DNA of 56,750 nt from CAZUVM01 sp964623885 (lineage in GTDB: Bacteria; Verrucomicrobiota; Verrucomicrobiia; Limisphaerales; UBA8199), in the NCBI GenBank assembly GCA_964623885.1, contig CAZUVM010000035.1:1-56750 (forward strand), written 5' to 3'. Below are positions 1-7,563 of this stretch, piece by piece. Made by a program: the position numbers and the translations under genes. The notes beneath the pieces are model-generated. The model searched no databases, was not told the origin of the DNA, and worked only from the letters and a program-made list of their open reading frames with translations. Each line of letters opens with the position of its first letter. Position 1 is the stretch's first letter.

Positions 1-1
1 G

Positions 2-601
2 CGGGTGGCCGAAGTCACCGACTGGGCCATGGCGCCGGAGGAAGAGGGCAAGTTGGTTATCCGCGTCGAGGACACCCTGGCGGGGTTCGTCCGCCGCATC
101 CCGGTCGATATGATCGTGCTGGCGGTCGGGATGGAACCCCACAAGGACGCGCAGGATGTACGCAGGCTCTTCAACTTAAGCTGCAGCACCGAGGGTTGGT
201 TCCTCGAGAAGCATCCCAAGCTTGCCCCGGTCAGCACGTTCACCGACGGCGTGTTCATTGCCGGCTGCTGCCAGGGGCCCAAAGACATCCCCGACAGCAT
301 TGCCCAGGCTGGCGCCGCGGCGGCCGAAGCGCTCGCGCTCATCGATAAGGGCTTTATTGAGCAGGAACCCAACACCGCTTACATCCGGGAGGAGGAATGT
401 TCCGGTTGCAAGACTTGCGTTCCGCTTTGCCCCTATACCGCCATCTCCTTTGACGAAACGAAACAGAAAGCCGCCATCAACGAGGCTCTCTGTAAAGGCT
501 GCGGCACCTGCGTCGCCGCCTGTCCGTCCGGCTCGATCGGACAGAAACTGTTCGAAGACTCCGAGGTGTTTAGCGAAATCAGCGGACTGCTGGCAAATTA
601 G
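2..601 (+). CDS. hdrA: HdrA-like heterodisulfide reductase subunit A, C-terminal part (5' truncated by window edge)
   Basis: The reading frame is open to the first base, so the start lies outside the window and about 200 C-terminal residues are visible. They show the end of an FAD-dependent pyridine-nucleotide-reductase-like fold (LAVGMEPH, then FIAGCCQGPKDIPDS, a stretch typical of HdrA). Two bacterial ferredoxin motifs follow, CSGCKTCVPLCP and CKGCGTCVAACP, each C-x2-C-x2-C-x3-C and each binding one [4Fe-4S] cluster. In the family, HdrA carries the flavin that splits electron pairs taken from hydrogenase or formate dehydrogenase. The mvhD-, mvhG- and mvhA-like genes follow immediately, which supports an Hdr/Mvh-type complex. 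Whether hdrB and hdrC lie upstream cannot be seen. The function in this organism is inferred. Confidence 0.87.
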   Translation, partial: RVAEVTDWAMAPEEEGKLVIRVEDTLAGFVRRIPVDMIVLAVGMEPHKDAQDVRRLFNLSCSTEGWFLEKHPKLAPVSTFTDGVFIAGCCQGPKDIPDSIAQAGAAAAEALALIDKGFIEQEPNTAYIREEECSGCKTCVPLCPYTAISFDETKQKAAINEALCKGCGTCVAACPSGSIGQKLFEDSEVFSEISGLLAN

Positions 602-611
602 AAAACTCCCC

Positions 612-1088
612 ATGAACGCCTCCACGACCACCTCTACCCCCCAGTGGCAGCCCCGCCTGATCGCCTTCTTTTGCAACTGGTGCACTTATACCGCCGCCGA
701 CCTGGCCGGTGTGTCTCGCTTGAAATACGCCGCCAATATCCGCGTCATCCGCTTGATGTGCTCCGGCCGCGTGGACCCACAGTTCATTTTGGATGCGTTT
801 GCGAAAGGAGCCGACGGCGTGCTCATCGGCGGCTGCCACCCAGGCGACTGCCATTATGTCGAAGGTAACTTCAAAACCCTGCGTCGATTTGAACTGCTCA
901 AGCGCATGCTGCGTGATCTTGGCATTGACCAGGCGCGCCTTCGCCTGGAGTGGATCTCTGCCAGCGAAGGGGAAAAGGTGAAAACCACCGTCAATGAAAT
1001 GGTCGAGCAATTGCGCAAGCTCGGCCCGCTCGATCTGCCGGGTCGTTTTGCTGACTGGGACAAAGAAGTAGCTGCCTTCACTTTATGA
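612..1088 (+). CDS. mvhD: MvhD-like [2Fe-2S] electron-transfer subunit
   Basis: This is a 158-residue cytoplasmic protein of the MvhD/FlpD family, which links the hydrogenase to HdrA. Visible cysteines are C21 and C24 (FCNWCTY), C50 (MCSGRVDP), C75 and C80 (GGCHPGDCHY), the pattern expected for the family's [2Fe-2S] site. The ATG at 612 lies 10 bases after the hdrA stop. A much longer open frame upstream of it overlaps hdrA and is non-homologous, so that extension is rejected. The stop overlaps the next start (ATGA at 1085-1088), indicating translational coupling. The length is close to the usual 130-160 residues. Confidence 0.88.
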   Translation: MNASTTTSTPQWQPRLIAFFCNWCTYTAADLAGVSRLKYAANIRVIRLMCSGRVDPQFILDAFAKGADGVLIGGCHPGDCHYVEGNFKTLRRFELLKRMLRDLGIDQARLRLEWISASEGEKVKTTVNEMVEQLRKLGPLDLPGRFADWDKEVAAFTL

Positions 1089-2092
1089 GCGCTTCCTCAA
1101 AACCTAAACTCGCTTTCTACTGGTGCGCCTCTTGTGGCGGTTGCGAAGAGGCGGTCGTCGATTTGGCTGAAGGCATTCTCGGAGTTGTGGAGGCGGTCGA
1201 CATCGTGCTTTGGCCGTGCGCCATGGATTTCAAGAAAGCGGACGTCGAGAAAATGGCAGACCAGTCAATCACGGCCACTCTGCTCAACGGCGCAATTCGC
1301 AGCAGTGAACAGGAAGAGATGGCACGCCTGGTCCGGCGTAAAAGCCGCTTTCTGGTAGCCTACGGAGCCTGTGCCCAATCCGGCGGCATCCCCGGGCTGG
1401 CAAACCAGTTCTCGCGCGAGCAACTCCTGCGCTATGTCTACGCTGAAGCTCCCTCCAATGAAGCCGGCGCGACGAATGTCCCGTTGCACGAATCAAAGAA
1501 TAACGGGCATACCTTGAGCTTGCCCGAGCTTCGACGCACAGTTCGCGCCTTGGACCAGGTGGTTGAAGTCGATTATTACATTCCCGGCTGTCCTCCAACT
1601 CCTAAAATCACTCAAGCCGCCATCGCCGCCTTGCTTTCGGGTCAATTGCCGCCCAAAGGCAGCGTGCTGGCGCCCGACACCGCCCTTTGCGAACAATGCG
1701 CGCGCAAGGCCACCAAGCCCGTAAACCTGAGCCTCACCGAGTTTAAGCGGCCGCACCAGGCGCTGCTCGATCCGGAAAAATGCTTTTTGGCGCAGGGCGT
1801 AGTATGCCTCGGGGCCGCTACCCGCGGCGGCTGTGAGGCAGTGTGTCCCGGGGGCGGCATGCCCTGCACCGGCTGCTTCGGCCCGACCTCACGCGTGCGC
1901 GACCAAGGCGCAAAAATCCTGTCGGCACTTTGCTCGAACCTGGCCGCTAAAGAAGAACAGGAAATTGCCAAGACTCTGGCTGGGATTCCCGACCCGGTCG
2001 GCACCTTTTACCGCTATGGCCTGGCCAAAAGCTTGTTGCGCGGCCGCACGGATTTGCCGTCCGGCGCCACGGCTACACCCAAACCAGTTTGA
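1085..2092 (+). CDS. mvhG: MvhG-like [NiFe]-hydrogenase small subunit
   Basis: This 335-residue protein is the electron-transfer (small) subunit of a cytoplasmic group 3-type [NiFe]-hydrogenase. The proximal [4Fe-4S] ligands are recognisable in WCASCGGCEEAV (C14, C17, C20 region), YGACAQSGG (C96) and IPGCPPTP (C169). The C-terminal third carries eight more cysteines (202, 205, 233, 241, 250, 254, 261, 264), enough for two additional clusters, as in MvhG-type subunits. There is no Tat signal, which agrees with a cytoplasmic enzyme. The start overlaps the mvhD stop and the large subunit begins 6 bases after the stop. The family assignment is firm; the electron acceptor is inferred from the HdrA/MvhD neighbours. 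Confidence 0.9.
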   Translation: MSASSKPKLAFYWCASCGGCEEAVVDLAEGILGVVEAVDIVLWPCAMDFKKADVEKMADQSITATLLNGAIRSSEQEEMARLVRRKSRFLVAYGACAQSGGIPGLANQFSREQLLRYVYAEAPSNEAGATNVPLHESKNNGHTLSLPELRRTVRALDQVVEVDYYIPGCPPTPKITQAAIAALLSGQLPPKGSVLAPDTALCEQCARKATKPVNLSLTEFKRPHQALLDPEKCFLAQGVVCLGAATRGGCEAVCPGGGMPCTGCFGPTSRVRDQGAKILSALCSNLAAKEEQEIAKTLAGIPDPVGTFYRYGLAKSLLRGRTDLPSGATATPKPV

Positions 2093-2098
2093 CCAGTT

Positions 2099-3580
2099 AT
2101 GAACGCAACCACAGCCTCGAGCGCCACCCGGCGCGTTACCATCGATCCCATCACGCGTCTCGAAGGCCATGGAAAAATTGACATTTTCCTCGATGCACAA
2201 GGCGATGTGGAACACGCCTACCTCCAAATCCCCGAGTTGCGCGGTTTTGAAGTGTTCAGCCTCGGCCGGCCCGCCGAAGAGATGCCCCAGATTACCAGCC
2301 GTATCTGCGGCGTTTGCCCGACTGCCCATCACATGGCCGCGACCAAAGCGCTGGACGATCTTTACCAGGTCCAACCCCCGCCCACGGCCCGCAAAATCCG
2401 CGAGCTGGTCTATAACACCTTCATGCTCGAGGATCACGCACTCCATGTTTACATCCTTGGCGGTCCCGATTTCATTGTCGGCCCCGATGCGCCCAAAGAA
2501 CAGCGCAACGTGCTCGGCGTCATTCAGAAGGTCGGCGTCGAGGTCGGCAAACAGGTCATTTCGATGCGCCGCCGATTGCGTGAACTCATTGCTTATTTCG
2601 GCGGCAAAGCGATTCATCCCGTGCTGGGTTTGCCGGGCGGTGTTTCAAAAGGCCTGAACCCTCAGGATTTGCCCAAATTCCAAGCCCTCGCCAAGGACGC
2701 CCTCGAATTCTCGCTATTCACGTTGCAAGTCTTCAAAGACATCGTTCTGCGTAACGCTCATTACGTCAACCTCATCACTTCGGACAGCTATACCCATCGC
2801 ACCTATTATATGGGCATGGTGGATGCCCAGGATCGGGTCAATTTTTACGATGGGCTGCTCCGGATCGTAGACCCGACCGGCAACGAATACGCCAGGTTCC
2901 CCGCGCAGCAATATCAGGAATTCATCGCCGAACATACGGAGCCCTGGAGCTACATGAAATTCTGCTACCTCAAGCCGCTGGGATGGCACGGCTTGGAGGA
3001 AGGAGGCGGGATCTACGCCGTTGCTCCCCTCGCAAGACTGAACGTATCCAGCGGCATGGCCACCCCTCACGCGCAAAAGGCCTATGAAGAATACTTCCAC
3101 ACGCTCGGCGGCAGGCCCGTGCATCATACACTCGCCAACCATTGGGCGCGGGTGGTGGAAATGATCTACGCTGCCGAACGCATTCTCGAATTAGTGAACG
3201 ACCCGGAGATCGCGGGCACTCAGTTGCGCGCGTTGCCGGTTGCCACGCCTAAGGTGGGAATCGGCGTCGTCGAAGCGCCGCGCGGCACGCTGTTCCATCA
3301 TTTCCAAACTGATGACAGAGGCCTAATCACCAAGGCCAATTTGATCGTGGCCACTCAAAACAATGCCGCCCGGATCGCTATGAGCGTGGATAAAGCCGCG
3401 CGCGGCTTGATCAAGAAAGGCGAGGTTAACGATGGGCTGCTGAACATGGTCGAGATGGCGTTCCGGGCATATGATCCGTGCTTCGGCTGCGCTACGCACG
3501 CCCTTCCCGGCAACGTTCCCTTGCGGGTGAGCATCTACGGCCCGCAGAGACAATTGCTGCGCGAGTTGATACAATCATAG
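2099..3580 (+). CDS. mvhA: MvhA-like [NiFe]-hydrogenase large (catalytic) subunit
   Basis: This 493-residue protein holds the Ni-Fe active site that splits or forms H2. The N-terminal motif RICGVC (C70, C73) and the C-terminal motif DPCFGCATH (C461, C464, H467) supply the four cysteine ligands. A 26-residue tail follows H467, so the product should be a precursor whose tail is removed by a maturation protease. Such a protease is encoded 158 bases downstream. The sequence is of the F420-non-reducing / Mvh type by context and motif style (group 3c); the exact subgroup would need a tree. No hyp maturation genes (hypA-F) are in the window, so nickel and Fe(CN)2CO insertion must be provided from elsewhere. 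Confidence 0.92.
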   Translation: MNATTASSATRRVTIDPITRLEGHGKIDIFLDAQGDVEHAYLQIPELRGFEVFSLGRPAEEMPQITSRICGVCPTAHHMAATKALDDLYQVQPPPTARKIRELVYNTFMLEDHALHVYILGGPDFIVGPDAPKEQRNVLGVIQKVGVEVGKQVISMRRRLRELIAYFGGKAIHPVLGLPGGVSKGLNPQDLPKFQALAKDALEFSLFTLQVFKDIVLRNAHYVNLITSDSYTHRTYYMGMVDAQDRVNFYDGLLRIVDPTGNEYARFPAQQYQEFIAEHTEPWSYMKFCYLKPLGWHGLEEGGGIYAVAPLARLNVSSGMATPHAQKAYEEYFHTLGGRPVHHTLANHWARVVEMIYAAERILELVNDPEIAGTQLRALPVATPKVGIGVVEAPRGTLFHHFQTDDRGLITKANLIVATQNNAARIAMSVDKAARGLIKKGEVNDGLLNMVEMAFRAYDPCFGCATHALPGNVPLRVSIYGPQRQLLRELIQS

Positions 3581-3738
3581 ATTGGTCCCCGCGGCTAAGA
3601 GCCCTGATTTTGTGCTGTCGGTGGCCATGCATCAAATTGCAACTTTTACACTTGGAACGGTAGGAACGCCGTCCTCGGCGTCCCCATCTTCTCCTTGGAC
3701 AGCACCCGTCCCCTGCGCAAGCTGACCCTCACAACCAT

Positions 3739-4230
3739 ATGCCGACATTGCCGAGGCCAAATCGTGAGCGCGTTCTTCTTCTTGGCCTTGGCAACGACCT
3801 GCTGAGCGACGACGCCATCGGTTTGCGCCTTGTCGCTGCAGCTCGCCCGCGTCTGAATGGCGAGACCAACATCAGCGTGATCGAATCGACCGAAATGGGC
3901 TTGGCTCTTCTCGATATCATCGCCGGCTTTGACCGTTTGGTCATCGTCGATGCAGTGCAGACCGGTCGAGCCGCGTGTGGTTCGGTTCACGAGTTCGACG
4001 TAGCTGATTTAAAGGAGCTGCCGATCGTATCGCCGCACTTTACCGGTTTGGGTGAGACGCTGGCGCTCGGGAAAAGGCTCGGGGTGACGGTTCCGACCGC
4101 GGTGACCATTCTTGCAGTGGAGGTTGAAGATCTGCATACCATAGGCACGCGGCTCACTCCCCAACTCGAAGCTGCCCTGCCTGAACTCGTCGAAAGAGCA
4201 GTCTCAACATGCGTTACCGGCAGTGATTAA
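3739..4230 (+). CDS. Hydrogenase maturation protease (HyaD/HycI family)
   Basis: This 163-residue endopeptidase probably removes the C-terminal tail of the MvhA-like large subunit after nickel insertion. It begins with the family signature GLGNDLLSDDAIG. The three nickel-sensing ligands known from HybD and HycI align with D25, D71 (VIVDAV) and H100 (SPHFTGLG). The first ligand is Asp as in HycI, not Glu as in HybD. It follows mvhA after 158 bases on the same strand and is probably co-transcribed. The ATG at 3739 gives a normal family length. The specific substrate is inferred from position. Confidence 0.9.
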   Translation: MPTLPRPNRERVLLLGLGNDLLSDDAIGLRLVAAARPRLNGETNISVIESTEMGLALLDIIAGFDRLVIVDAVQTGRAACGSVHEFDVADLKELPIVSPHFTGLGETLALGKRLGVTVPTAVTILAVEVEDLHTIGTRLTPQLEAALPELVERAVSTCVTGSD

Positions 4231-4571
4231 AAGCAATCGTTGAGGAAGAATAACTCTTTCGGCGAACTTCAAAGTCGCCACGCTGTGATTGTCAGCGGTT
4301 CCCCACCTCCAGGCGATTGAAGCGGCCGGTCCCGTTTCCCAACCGGCCAATAGGGGTTTCATGGCGGCACTTCGCATGATTGAAACGCCGGGGTAATATG
4401 ATGGACGATCACAACGAGAAGGAGGTTACGAAAGGTCTCCACTTTTTTTGCGAAGACCGGTCTCACTTCCGCACTTTGGAGTCTCGCTGCAGTTTCCGCA
4501 TTTATTTATGACGCTCGATGCACGATAGGCTACCCTTTAAGTCACTATGCAATCACTCACCACAAGTATCC
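4231..4571 (+). other. 341-bp intergenic stretch without recognisable gene
   Basis: Lies between the hydrogenase protease and the VOC protein. A 38-codon open frame from the tandem ATGs near 4397 and a longer frame without a start codon are present, but neither resembles anything known. No tRNA, terminator with a T-run or convincing promoter was seen. Confidence 0.5.
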
Positions 4572-4946
4572 ATGACACCTCTTCATGATCCTGTTCTGTT
4601 CCTGGCGACTGCGGAGCCCGAACGGGCGCGAACTTTTTATGAACGAGTGCTGGGCCTGACATTCGTTGCCGACGAACCGCCCGCGCTGGTGTTTCGCGTC
4701 GGAAAGTCGATGCTCCGCATCCAAAAAGTCGAACAGGTTCATGCGGCCCCGTATACGGCGTTGGGATGGGACGTCTCCGACATTCGACAGGCGGTGAACG
4801 ATTTGCGCATGGCCGGAGTGGTATTTCAGCGCTACGAAGGTCTAAAGCAAGACAACGACGGCATATGGGCGGCGCCGAGCGGCGCGTTTGTGGCCTGGTT
4901 CCAGGATCCCGATGGCCACGTGCTCTCACTGACTCAATTCCATTGA
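4572..4946 (+). CDS. VOC-superfamily (glyoxalase/bleomycin-resistance-like) protein
   Basis: This 124-residue protein has the beta-alpha-beta-beta-beta pattern of the vicinal oxygen chelate fold. Examples are DPVLFLATAEPERARTFYE near the start and FVAWFQDPDGHVLSLTQF at the end. The last segment matches the usual D-P-D/x-G-x-x-L-x-L finish. One family-type module pair fits the length. The ATG at 4572 is preferred over an in-frame ATG at 4518 because the extra 18 residues are not part of the fold. The family includes metal-dependent lyases, dioxygenases and drug-binding proteins, so no substrate can be named. It stands alone between the hydrogenase block and pirin. Confidence 0.8.
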   Translation: MTPLHDPVLFLATAEPERARTFYERVLGLTFVADEPPALVFRVGKSMLRIQKVEQVHAAPYTALGWDVSDIRQAVNDLRMAGVVFQRYEGLKQDNDGIWAAPSGAFVAWFQDPDGHVLSLTQFH

Positions 4947-4988
4947 GCTCCAGCCAATCCCAAACTCAATGAAGTGCGGATGGATTCC

Positions 4989-5015
4989 CCCTCTCCCCAT
5001 CCGATGGGGAGAGGG
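4989..5015. repeat. 12-bp perfect stem hairpin in a C/G-rich repeat
   Basis: CCCTCTCCCCAT at 4989-5000 is perfectly complementary to ATGGGGAGAGGG at 5004-5015 with a 3-nt loop. It is followed by TCGGGGTGAGGGG. No T-run follows, so it does not look like an intrinsic terminator. Similar purine/pyrimidine hairpins are common as dispersed intergenic repeats in GC-rich bacteria. Confidence 0.75.
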
Positions 5016-5164
5016 TCGGGGTGAGGGGTCCGTTGTTCGCTCGCGGTTCAAGGGAACCAGTCCTGCGTTCTGCGGCCGCGAAATTATTCAGGCTGCTTTA
5101 GCCGCGCGACCAGTTTGCCGACTAACCCGAATTGAGCGATGTTGTGCCTCAACACTCACTGCCT

Positions 5165-6088
5165 ATGTCATTGCGTCCTATTAAACGACTAAGCCAGGCC
5201 AAACCGACCATCGAAGGCGCCGGGGTTCACCTGCGCCGCGCCTTCGGGTTCGGCAACACTTCGGACTTCGATCCTTTCCTGCTGCTGGATGATTTTCGCA
5301 ACGATATTCCCGACGATTACCTCGCCGGTTTCCCCTGGCACCCGCACCGCGGCATCGAGACGATCACCTATGTCCTGGCCGGCACCGTCGAACACGGGGA
5401 CAGTCTTGGCAATCACGGCGCGATTGGCCCTGGCGATATTCAATGGATGACCGCCGGTCGTGGCATCATTCACCAGGAGATGCCCAAGGGCGATCACCTC
5501 GGCCAAATGCACGGATTCCAATTATGGGCGAACCTGCCGTCATCGCTCAAAATGAGCGCTCCCCGTTATCAGGAAATCAAGGCTCCGGAAATCCCGGAAC
5601 TCACCGACGACGATGGCACGAAAGTGCGTTTGGTGTGCGGCAGTTTCTGGGACAAACGTGGGCCGGTCGAGGGCATTGCGGCCGACCCGGTTTATGTAGA
5701 TGTCAGTGTGCCGCCCGGAAAGCGCAAGACGCTTCCGGTTGAGACGACACGCCATGCTTTCGCTTACGTCTTCGCCGGCAGCGGCAAATTCTGCAATGCC
5801 TCCGCCCCGCTGGCCGTGCCGACCGAAGGAGTCAAGTGGCTGGAAACCACGCCGCCAACCGAAGCCGGCAATCGCTCGCTGATCCTGTTTGATTCCGGCG
5901 AAAACGTCGCCGTGCAGGCCGGCGAGGAAGGCATCCGGTTCTTGCTCGTGTCCGGCAAGCCGCTGCAGGAACCGGTCGCCTGGTATGGCCCGATCGTCAT
6001 GAACACCCAGGCACAGCTCCAGCAGGCGTTTGAAGAATTGAGGGAGGGCACATTCTTGAAACCGGGGACTCCTGCGATGCCCACATAA
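5165..6088 (+). CDS. Pirin family protein (bicupin)
   Basis: This 307-residue protein is a pirin, a metal-binding double cupin found in bacteria and eukaryotes; several bacterial members have quercetin 2,3-dioxygenase activity. The metal ligands of human pirin (H56, H58, H101, E103) correspond to H59, H61 (WHPHRGIET), H103 and E105 (GRGIIHQEMP), all present. The second cupin domain is in the C-terminal half. The ATG at 5165 is chosen over a TTG at 5132; it places MSLRPIKRL directly before the conserved core. No partner gene is evident. The real substrate is unknown. Confidence 0.88.
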   Translation: MSLRPIKRLSQAKPTIEGAGVHLRRAFGFGNTSDFDPFLLLDDFRNDIPDDYLAGFPWHPHRGIETITYVLAGTVEHGDSLGNHGAIGPGDIQWMTAGRGIIHQEMPKGDHLGQMHGFQLWANLPSSLKMSAPRYQEIKAPEIPELTDDDGTKVRLVCGSFWDKRGPVEGIAADPVYVDVSVPPGKRKTLPVETTRHAFAYVFAGSGKFCNASAPLAVPTEGVKWLETTPPTEAGNRSLILFDSGENVAVQAGEEGIRFLLVSGKPLQEPVAWYGPIVMNTQAQLQQAFEELREGTFLKPGTPAMPT

Positions 6089-6225
6089 TGGCCAACGTTT
6101 GCTGCGCGAGCAATTCGACCCTGGCAAGTTCACATCGAGCGCAAACAAGCCAGGAATCGGTTGGTGAGATACTGACCATACAGGCCCGCTCTGCGCTTGC
6201 TCGATGAAGCTGAAACTTGAGAGGT

Positions 6226-7035
6226 TCAGTGCCCGTTGTCGGTTCCCGGGTTGCACCAAAGTCGATTCTTGCTCGAGTCTTTGGCCTCGAGGTACCAGGC
6301 GTTGGAGCGGACAAACAGGACGCTGCCGCTTATGTTGAGCACAATGCCTCCGACTTTCCCATGGCGCAGGCCCAATCCGCCGTCCACCGTAGGATCCGGG
6401 TAGCTGGCGGCATCATTGTAACCGTAACCGGTTCCCCGGTCATCAGGCTCCCACATCATGAAAGCATCCTGTCGAAAAGCAGTTTGCTTGTAAGTGGCGC
6501 CTCCGGGTCCCACGGCGCCATAACCACAAATGGCACCATTCTCAACGTACGTGCTCAACTTATTAACGCGGCCCAGGTAGCCGGGAGTATTGGTGTAGTC
6601 GAGCGGGCAGCGATAAACCGCGATGTTCTTAATATAGGGCCAGAGTTGCCCGCCCTGACCTCCCGGGCCGACCGAGTTGCCTACCGTTCCTTCGTAAGCA
6701 AGCCGGGGGTTAGTACTGTAAGGCGCGGCAAGCAAATTGGGGACGGTCCCGGCCGGATTTGGATCATACAGCCAGCCTTGAGCCCACGGTGGGTTCCAAT
6801 TGCAGTAAGGCATTTTGTCCTGACTGTCGGTGACATACAGGTGTGTGGCCATGCCGAGCTGTTTGCAGTTATTGGTGCATTGGGTGCGCAGGGCCTTTTC
6901 TTTCGCCGTAGCCAATGCCGGCAAGAGCATTGCGGCCAGGATGGCAATGATGGCGATAACGACTAACAACTCAATGAGAGTAAAAGCCCGGCAAAGGCTT
7001 TGGCGGCGAGCGGCGATGACCGCGTCGTTTCGCAT
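6226..7035 (-). CDS. Type II secretion pseudopilin-like protein (atypical -1 residue)
   Basis: This 269-residue protein starts with a short basic leader, then FTLIELLVVIAIIAIL, the N-terminal helix of type IV pilin-like proteins, followed by KEKALRTQCTNNCKQLGM. Proteins with this helix plus a ~200-residue globular part are very abundant in Verrucomicrobia and Planctomycetes. The residue before the Phe cleavage site is Ala (CRAFTLIE), not the usual Gly seen in the other three copies in this window. The C-terminal H-X9-DG signature is also altered, reading H-x10-S-G. The ATG at 7035 gives a leader of normal length. It is probably exported or membrane anchored; its role is unknown. Confidence 0.85.
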   Translation of the reverse strand: MRNDAVIAARRQSLCRAFTLIELLVVIAIIAILAAMLLPALATAKEKALRTQCTNNCKQLGMATHLYVTDSQDKMPYCNWNPPWAQGWLYDPNPAGTVPNLLAAPYSTNPRLAYEGTVGNSVGPGGQGGQLWPYIKNIAVYRCPLDYTNTPGYLGRVNKLSTYVENGAICGYGAVGPGGATYKQTAFRQDAFMMWEPDDRGTGYGYNDAASYPDPTVDGGLGLRHGKVGGIVLNISGSVLFVRSNAWYLEAKDSSKNRLWCNPGTDNGH

Positions 7036-7165
7036 AGACACGTTTCTTTTCACGTTAAACAAAACCGGTAACTTCACGCCGCGAACGCAGGAAGCGAAGG
7101 CCGAGGAGGAGAGGGAAGACACAGCCGCGGCGCGAGGGTTCCGTTGTTCTCCCACGTTCATGCAA

Positions 7166-7462
7166 TGGGAGCACCGGCATCCCGCCGGCGAATTTCTTGC
7201 TCACGAGCACTTAGCTCGAATATTTCATAACAAACCGGAGCGCCGAAGGGGTAGCGCAGATTTTCAATCTGCGGTATCGCCGATTTGCAATCGGCAGGCG
7301 ACCGTTGGTGCGCGTCATCGTCTTGCAAGGGCGCACGCCTGCGCCGGAGCCCCAGCAGGTTGAAAACCTGCGATACAGCAGATTGAAAATCTGCGCCACA
7401 CGACAAGCGGCTCAATCGCCTATGAAATATTCGGGCTGGCCGGCAGGATGCCGGCGCTCCCA
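7166..7462. repeat. Nested inverted-repeat element (about 297 bp)
   Basis: Three inverted pairs are nested around one centre: 7166-7189 with 7439-7462 (22 of 24 match), 7217-7229 with 7421-7433 (13 of 13), and 7254-7280 with 7370-7396 (26 of 27). The interior holds further short hairpins, for example at 7280-7296 and 7355-7371. The element fills the gap between a pseudopilin gene and a LamG gene (7036-7563). It contains the 15-mer CCTGCGATACAGCAG, also present at 39852-39866. No transposase is encoded, so it resembles a REP/BIME or MITE-like element. Confidence 0.85.
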
Positions 7463-7563
7463 GTGCAGCGGATCGCTGGAACCGCGCGAATACCGCGGCG
7501 GGGAAAGTTCGTTCCCCCGCCGCGTACTCAACCTCGCACCCAACTTCCACGCGCATTTCGGAA

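Noticed and set aside
222..611. Long N-terminal extension of the mvhD-like frame
   Set aside because: It overlaps the HdrA ferredoxin region and encodes Pro/Arg-rich nonsense; the ATG at 612 starts a protein that matches the family.
1889..2617. 242-codon antisense frame over the hydrogenase subunits
   Set aside because: It covers the conserved motifs of the small and large subunits on the other strand and has no domain of its own.
4989..5015. Intrinsic terminator after the VOC gene
   Set aside because: Strong stem but no T-run, and it resembles a dispersed intergenic repeat.
7254..7396. Possible CRISPR repeats
   Set aside because: The repeats are inverted, not direct, are only paired, and have no regular unique spacers; no cas genes are near.
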